From a virus: a stretch of 21,092 bases of DNA. Positions within the stretch are counted from its first letter, which is position 1. Every line of letters starts with the position of its first letter. The DNA lies in the IMG/VR virus record IMGVR_UViG_3300030328_000901, positions 1-21,092 of that record. One strand, 5' to 3'. Below the pieces are notes generated by a model, which worked only from the letters and a program-made list of their open reading frames with translations, had not been told where the DNA came from and made no database searches. A program made the position numbers and the translations under genes. Of the stretch, positions 17,166 through 21,092 are shown in pieces.

Positions 17166-17596
17166 AATTTCATAAATTCTATAATAGGAACTTTATTATA
17201 TACTCGGTAATTTAAAAACTTAAAGCCTAATAGTTTTAATAGTTTAATGTGGTGTTCATTACGCATATCTGCATAATTCCATAAATAAGGATTGGGTAAA
17301 GAATCTACCCAGCGTTTAGCTTCTCTTACAAGCGTATGGGGGAACTCTGCACTGGCCTCAGTACATAGCATCCATATTGCATTTGTAGGGGTTACACCCG
17401 CCACTCCAGCAGCCTTGCCGTTGGGAACCTTGAAATAAACTGAAACTGCTGAATCAAAATAACCTTGAACACAAGCAGCTTCTCCACACATTTTTATTGT
17501 ATCTTCTACCTCACGTCTGTCTTCCAAACGGAGGTCCAACCCTACACTTAGAGCTAACTCTGGAGTGCAAGGTTGGATATACTTACCTTCGTACAT
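17150..17596 (-). CDS. T7 gp13-like protein (GNAT-fold, DUF2833 type)
   Basis: A 148-residue protein. Residues 105-125 (LWNYADMRNEHHIKLLKLLGF) match the conserved LWNY...HI..LK..G segment of T7 gp13 (138 residues), and the central VAGV and AIWMLCTE fit its strand pattern. The family has an acetyltransferase-like fold; in T7 the protein is needed for proper virion assembly, and no reaction is established. Its start overlaps the gp12-like gene by 14 bases and its stop overlaps gp14-like by 16 bases. Placement between gp12 and gp14 is exactly as in T7. Confidence 0.85.
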   Translation of the reverse strand: MYEGKYIQPCTPELALSVGLDLRLEDRREVEDTIKMCGEAACVQGYFDSAVSVYFKVPNGKAAGVAGVTPTNAIWMLCTEASAEFPHTLVREAKRWVDSLPNPYLWNYADMRNEHHIKLLKLLGFKFLNYRVYNKVPIIEFMKLCAQP

Positions 17597-20531
17597 GTCT
17601 TTTTTGGTTATATATGCCGTCCCAGCTAGCTGAGATCAAAGCGGTGGAAAATGGATCTGGTATTTTTATTTGTAAGTTATATTTATCATTCTTCTTTTGT
17701 ATAGGTACTCTTACTGATTTGTTTAATTGTGAAGGTGGTTCACCAAAGTTAGCTAATCCAGTCTTCATACCTGATTCATACTGAATGAAATCATTAAACT
17801 CTTTAGTAACTGTACCGCTAGCATCAACATAAGAATTCTGAGCTGTCAAATGAAACTGCATTGGACCTGAAACACCTAAGTCAAAGTTGAGTCCAGACAC
17901 CCTTAAAGCAGCATTTGTGTCATATTTATTAGGTTCAAGTGCTAAATAATAGTTTGGTAGTTCTATAGTAGTTGTGTAAGCATAACCTACAGCTACTTCC
18001 CACCCAGTCATATTGATATTATTAAAGGTAGCACTGTTGGTACCTACAGCATCAGCTTTAACTACTGTACCTGCTTGTGTACCATTCATACCAACTGCAT
18101 AAAAATTAGTAGTACCTGTTGGTGTGTAAGGTATTGTTAATACTGTTTTCTCAGGATTTGATGTAGTCTGAGCTGTATATGCTATATTAGATGGTATCAC
18201 CATATTATCAAGACAAACTTCAAACCATCTAGCTGTGTATAATGGTGAACCAACATTAGATTCACTACCACCTACAGTATAACTACTACTAGCTGTGGCA
18301 TCTGTTACATACTCATGTCTAAGTAGTACAAAGTTACTACTTTGTTTAACTACAGTATAGAAACTACCACCAGTATAAACCATATGTTGAAGTGTACCTG
18401 TCAATCCCCAACTATACCAAGCAGATTGATCTCTCCTGTCTCCAGAATCATAATATTTATAATGGTAAAGTTCAGTTGAATTTTTCTTACCAAATGTAAC
18501 AATACCTAATGCGGATGAGACAGTGGACATTGAAACATCTTTTGGTATATACTCTGGAACAACTCTAGTTTGTTCTAGTATTTTAGGCGGTACATCATCA
18601 TCAAGTATTGTAGCTTCGTATGCTCTAGTATAAGCAGATACATTAGAAGTAAACATAACTGATGTACCCATATCTTGAGGTTGTAGAGAAGCATCACATT
18701 CATAACTAGATATCTTTTTTAATCTAGCTGTTTTAGGGCTGAAAATATCTGACTCAGTAAATAACAAGAACTGTCCATTATCACTGAACATTAATACTCC
18801 TTTTTGTATAGGGAGTACATGATTAACAAATGCAGGTTTAATATCAGAGACAGTAATATCTACAGGGTTATCATCACTTGTAGAAATAGCAGACACAATA
18901 AAGAAATTAAAATAATCCCCAGGACGGCTCATAATTACTTGCTCGTTGGCAATTAAACCAAGTCTATTTCTGTGAAAAAATATTTTAGAAATTTCTAAAC
19001 CATTAAAACTAGGGAATGGGTTAGTTACATCATCACCCACTTCTCTATATTTCCAGTAGTTATCATTACTATCAGCGTTAGCTGTGGTTTCATCTAACCT
19101 TTTAAAAGTAAAGGTACCATTACGGTTATTGACCAAAGCATGTGGCATTGTATCAGGATCAAAACCTTTAACCATAGGATCACTACCTGATGAAAAGTTG
19201 TGTGGTCTAACACACTCTTCCCAACTACCACTACCTTGTGTACCATTATCAGCTATAAATTTTACATAATAGTTATCAGCTTCTAAGTTATCAGCATTTG
19301 CAATCTGTGCTATATATCCATGCTTACATTGAGCTGGTAATCTACTAACATCTTGTGCAGTATTACCTATAACATTCATCATTTCATTTACAGCACCTCC
19401 TAAGAAGTTTACTGTAGGAGCAGCACTACCATAAAGATATAAACCACTACCAATTACTTCAGCTGTGACATTAGCTAAATTACTATTTATCTTTGTAAAC
19501 AAAGCTTGTATAATAGTAGCCATAGAAAGCTTACCTTTATCAGGATTCTTAGGGCTACGATAGAAAGCTATACCAGACACACCTTCATAAGTATCAACAG
19601 GCTCAACTGCTTTAACTTTAACTCTATAAGAAATACCTTCAATACTTATATCTACATACTTAGCTAAAGCTGTAGACTCACTGGTAGTTTTTATAAGTCC
19701 ACCGTCTTTAAGTGTGACTTGTGCTGTATATCTAGTTTTATAAACTTGTGTATAACCTAAGAAATCAGAAACTTCTGTTCCTGTACCGTCATAGTTAGCT
19801 TGGTTTGAATCAACATAGCTAGAAGCGTTGACTGTTACATGACCGTCAACATCCTCACATGCACTATCTGTAAATGAGAACTGTGCTAAACCAGCATACC
19901 TACCATCTTTATTGGTATCATCCCAAGTGTTACCATCGGAGGTACCTTTATCAACTTCAAGTGCTGTGACTCTATAGTAAGTGTTAGGTGTGGGAGCTGT
20001 AGCACCTGTGTACATTATGTACTCAGTGTTATAAGCTATAGTATCTAACCTAGCAAAAGCGTAGTTCCCACTGTTGAGAGGAGTATCAGTGTTCCCAGTC
20101 GTACCAACCGTCTGTTTTGGGTTAGTGATGATCGTATAATCTTGGATTGTCTGTATAGCATAAGCTTGGGTTGTTCCTGTTTGTTGCATATAATCAAACA
20201 AAGCATCACCATTAGCGTTGGTTAAAGTTTTTTCAGTACCATCTGCTAAATCCCATATTCTAATAGGTTTAGTCCCGCTATAACTAGATAATGCTGTCAT
20301 TTGTGCTAGATATTTTTCATCTCCATCTCTAAGTATTTCATACCAGTAACCATTGTCACCAGCATTGGTGAGGGTTTTTACAAACTCACCTGCAGGACGC
20401 TTCATTAAACCAAACGTAACGTCAGGTACAGCATTATCACATACTCTGAGCTGTCCAGGAAATTTAATTGTGTCGGGCTGTTGCGATACTCCTCCTAGAA
20501 AGTTAGGAATACGTTGATTAATTGCTGCCAT
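17583..20531 (-). CDS. tail tubular protein B (gp12-like nozzle)
   Basis: A 982-residue protein, longer than T7 gp12 (794). It begins MAAINQRIPNFLGGVSQQPD followed by RPAGEFV, the typical N-terminus of the family. Residues about 518-543 carry FHRNRLGLI and MSRPGDYFNFF, a hallmark of gp12-like nozzles. The sequence is beta-rich throughout. In T7, six copies form the tail nozzle below the gp11 ring and hold the fibres with gp11. Extra length lies mainly in Thr/Asn-rich inserts (residues about 130-300), probably surface decorations. The ATG overlaps the gp11-like stop by one base (TAATG), with AGAAGG just upstream. Confidence 0.93.
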   Translation of the reverse strand: MAAINQRIPNFLGGVSQQPDTIKFPGQLRVCDNAVPDVTFGLMKRPAGEFVKTLTNAGDNGYWYEILRDGDEKYLAQMTALSSYSGTKPIRIWDLADGTEKTLTNANGDALFDYMQQTGTTQAYAIQTIQDYTIITNPKQTVGTTGNTDTPLNSGNYAFARLDTIAYNTEYIMYTGATAPTPNTYYRVTALEVDKGTSDGNTWDDTNKDGRYAGLAQFSFTDSACEDVDGHVTVNASSYVDSNQANYDGTGTEVSDFLGYTQVYKTRYTAQVTLKDGGLIKTTSESTALAKYVDISIEGISYRVKVKAVEPVDTYEGVSGIAFYRSPKNPDKGKLSMATIIQALFTKINSNLANVTAEVIGSGLYLYGSAAPTVNFLGGAVNEMMNVIGNTAQDVSRLPAQCKHGYIAQIANADNLEADNYYVKFIADNGTQGSGSWEECVRPHNFSSGSDPMVKGFDPDTMPHALVNNRNGTFTFKRLDETTANADSNDNYWKYREVGDDVTNPFPSFNGLEISKIFFHRNRLGLIANEQVIMSRPGDYFNFFIVSAISTSDDNPVDITVSDIKPAFVNHVLPIQKGVLMFSDNGQFLLFTESDIFSPKTARLKKISSYECDASLQPQDMGTSVMFTSNVSAYTRAYEATILDDDVPPKILEQTRVVPEYIPKDVSMSTVSSALGIVTFGKKNSTELYHYKYYDSGDRRDQSAWYSWGLTGTLQHMVYTGGSFYTVVKQSSNFVLLRHEYVTDATASSSYTVGGSESNVGSPLYTARWFEVCLDNMVIPSNIAYTAQTTSNPEKTVLTIPYTPTGTTNFYAVGMNGTQAGTVVKADAVGTNSATFNNINMTGWEVAVGYAYTTTIELPNYYLALEPNKYDTNAALRVSGLNFDLGVSGPMQFHLTAQNSYVDASGTVTKEFNDFIQYESGMKTGLANFGEPPSQLNKSVRVPIQKKNDKYNLQIKIPDPFSTALISASWDGIYNQKRHVRR

Positions 20532-21092
20532 TACCTTCTTTGTAAAACTTTATATGGTCGATAAACAGTACTAGCATTTGTCCTACCTTCTTGGTTATTG
20601 AAGATATTGTAATCACCTTGGTTGGTATCATACTCTAATGCTGTAGCCCGTGCTTGTGCCTCATCTACAGAGATGAGTTCAGCTGCTTCGGGGTTGTTTA
20701 CCATGCGGTTAGAAGCGATCCTTGTGGCTCTGATGGTTATATAATCTTTAAACACCTCTGGTATATCACCAAATTCTATCATCCATATTATATCAACATA
20801 GATTTTGCCACCAGATGTGTTTGTAAATTTATAAGTGTGATCGTGTAAATCGTATAATTTTTGAATACCGTTATCAGTTTTTTTAATAGTATCAAATGCA
20901 TCTGGGTGTCGGAATCTATTAAGATCTATTTGTAAAACATTAGCGGGTATAATCACTTCATCGTTTGTATTTAAAGTGATAGGATATTGTGTTTCAGTAT
21001 TGAATTTCCAGCCTTCTGCTAATATCTCACGGCAGACTTGCTGCAGAGTTTTCTGTGCAATAACCACTTCAGGGCTTTGTACACTTAAGGTA
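20531..21092 (-). CDS. tail tubular protein A (gp11-like adaptor), 5' end cut off
   Basis: A GTG at 21065-21067 could be read as a start, giving 178 residues, but the frame stays open to the window edge and the upstream codons read TLSVQSPEV. T7 gp11 has the similar STLEG...A...IL pattern before its GW.FN motif, here GWKFNTE. I therefore treat 21067 as internal and the gene as truncated by the edge, with a short N-terminus missing. T7 gp11 (196 residues) forms the ring joining the portal to the nozzle and supports fibre attachment. C-terminal features include DYITIRATRIASNRMV. The stop overlaps the gp12-like start by one base. Confidence 0.9.
   Translation of the reverse strand, partial: TLSVQSPEVVIAQKTLQQVCREILAEGWKFNTETQYPITLNTNDEVIIPANVLQIDLNRFRHPDAFDTIKKTDNGIQKLYDLHDHTYKFTNTSGGKIYVDIIWMIEFGDIPEVFKDYITIRATRIASNRMVNNPEAAELISVDEAQARATALEYDTNQGDYNIFNNQEGRTNASTVYRPYKVLQRR

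Noticed and set aside
21065-21067. GTG as the start of the gp11-like gene.
   Set aside because: The frame continues to the window edge with family-like residues, so this codon is more likely an internal Val.

Overview
The window is part of a T7-like podovirus genome (Autographiviridae type), most likely a marine phage of picocyanobacteria (Prochlorococcus or Synechococcus); a SAR11 phage is the main alternative. This rests on an intact T7 order of virion genes, AT-rich DNA, and small accessory proteins that I recall, without a search, from marine cyanophages. All recognised genes lie on the minus strand, so the genes are read from the right edge to the left. They are packed with 1 to 16 base overlaps, or a few larger ones, and the widest gap is 27 bases.

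Right half (21092 to 8394), in transcription order: tail tubular protein A (gp11-like, start cut off by the window edge), tail tubular protein B (gp12-like nozzle), a gp13-like protein, and the three internal virion proteins gp14-, gp15- and gp16-like. These build the tail tube and the ejectable core through which DNA enters the cell. The gp15-like protein carries a complete M23 (LytM) metallopeptidase site. The gp16-like protein shows no recognisable lytic transglycosylase at its N-terminus, unlike T7 gp16.

Middle (8366 to 2246): a 1148-residue gp17-like tail fibre with a T7-type N-terminus and two blocks of 10/12-residue repeats; a second 660-residue fibre-like protein ending in a collar-like, HxH-rich tip; a Cys4 small protein; and a fibre-associated small protein.

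Left end (2249 to 1): a 2-oxoglutarate/Fe(II) oxygenase-like gene, then a coupled run of small envelope-type proteins: a proline-rich protein with one membrane segment, a two-segment holin-like protein, two proteins with signal-peptide-like segments, a 31-residue Lys/Thr-rich protein, and a hydrophobic protein cut off at the left edge. This run is the least understood part and contains the most interesting feature: two genes sharing about 196 bases in different frames, the second having no standard start codon near its expected signal peptide. No endolysin, terminase, polymerase, RNA gene, CRISPR array or insertion sequence is visible. I see no stretch longer than 30 bases without a gene.
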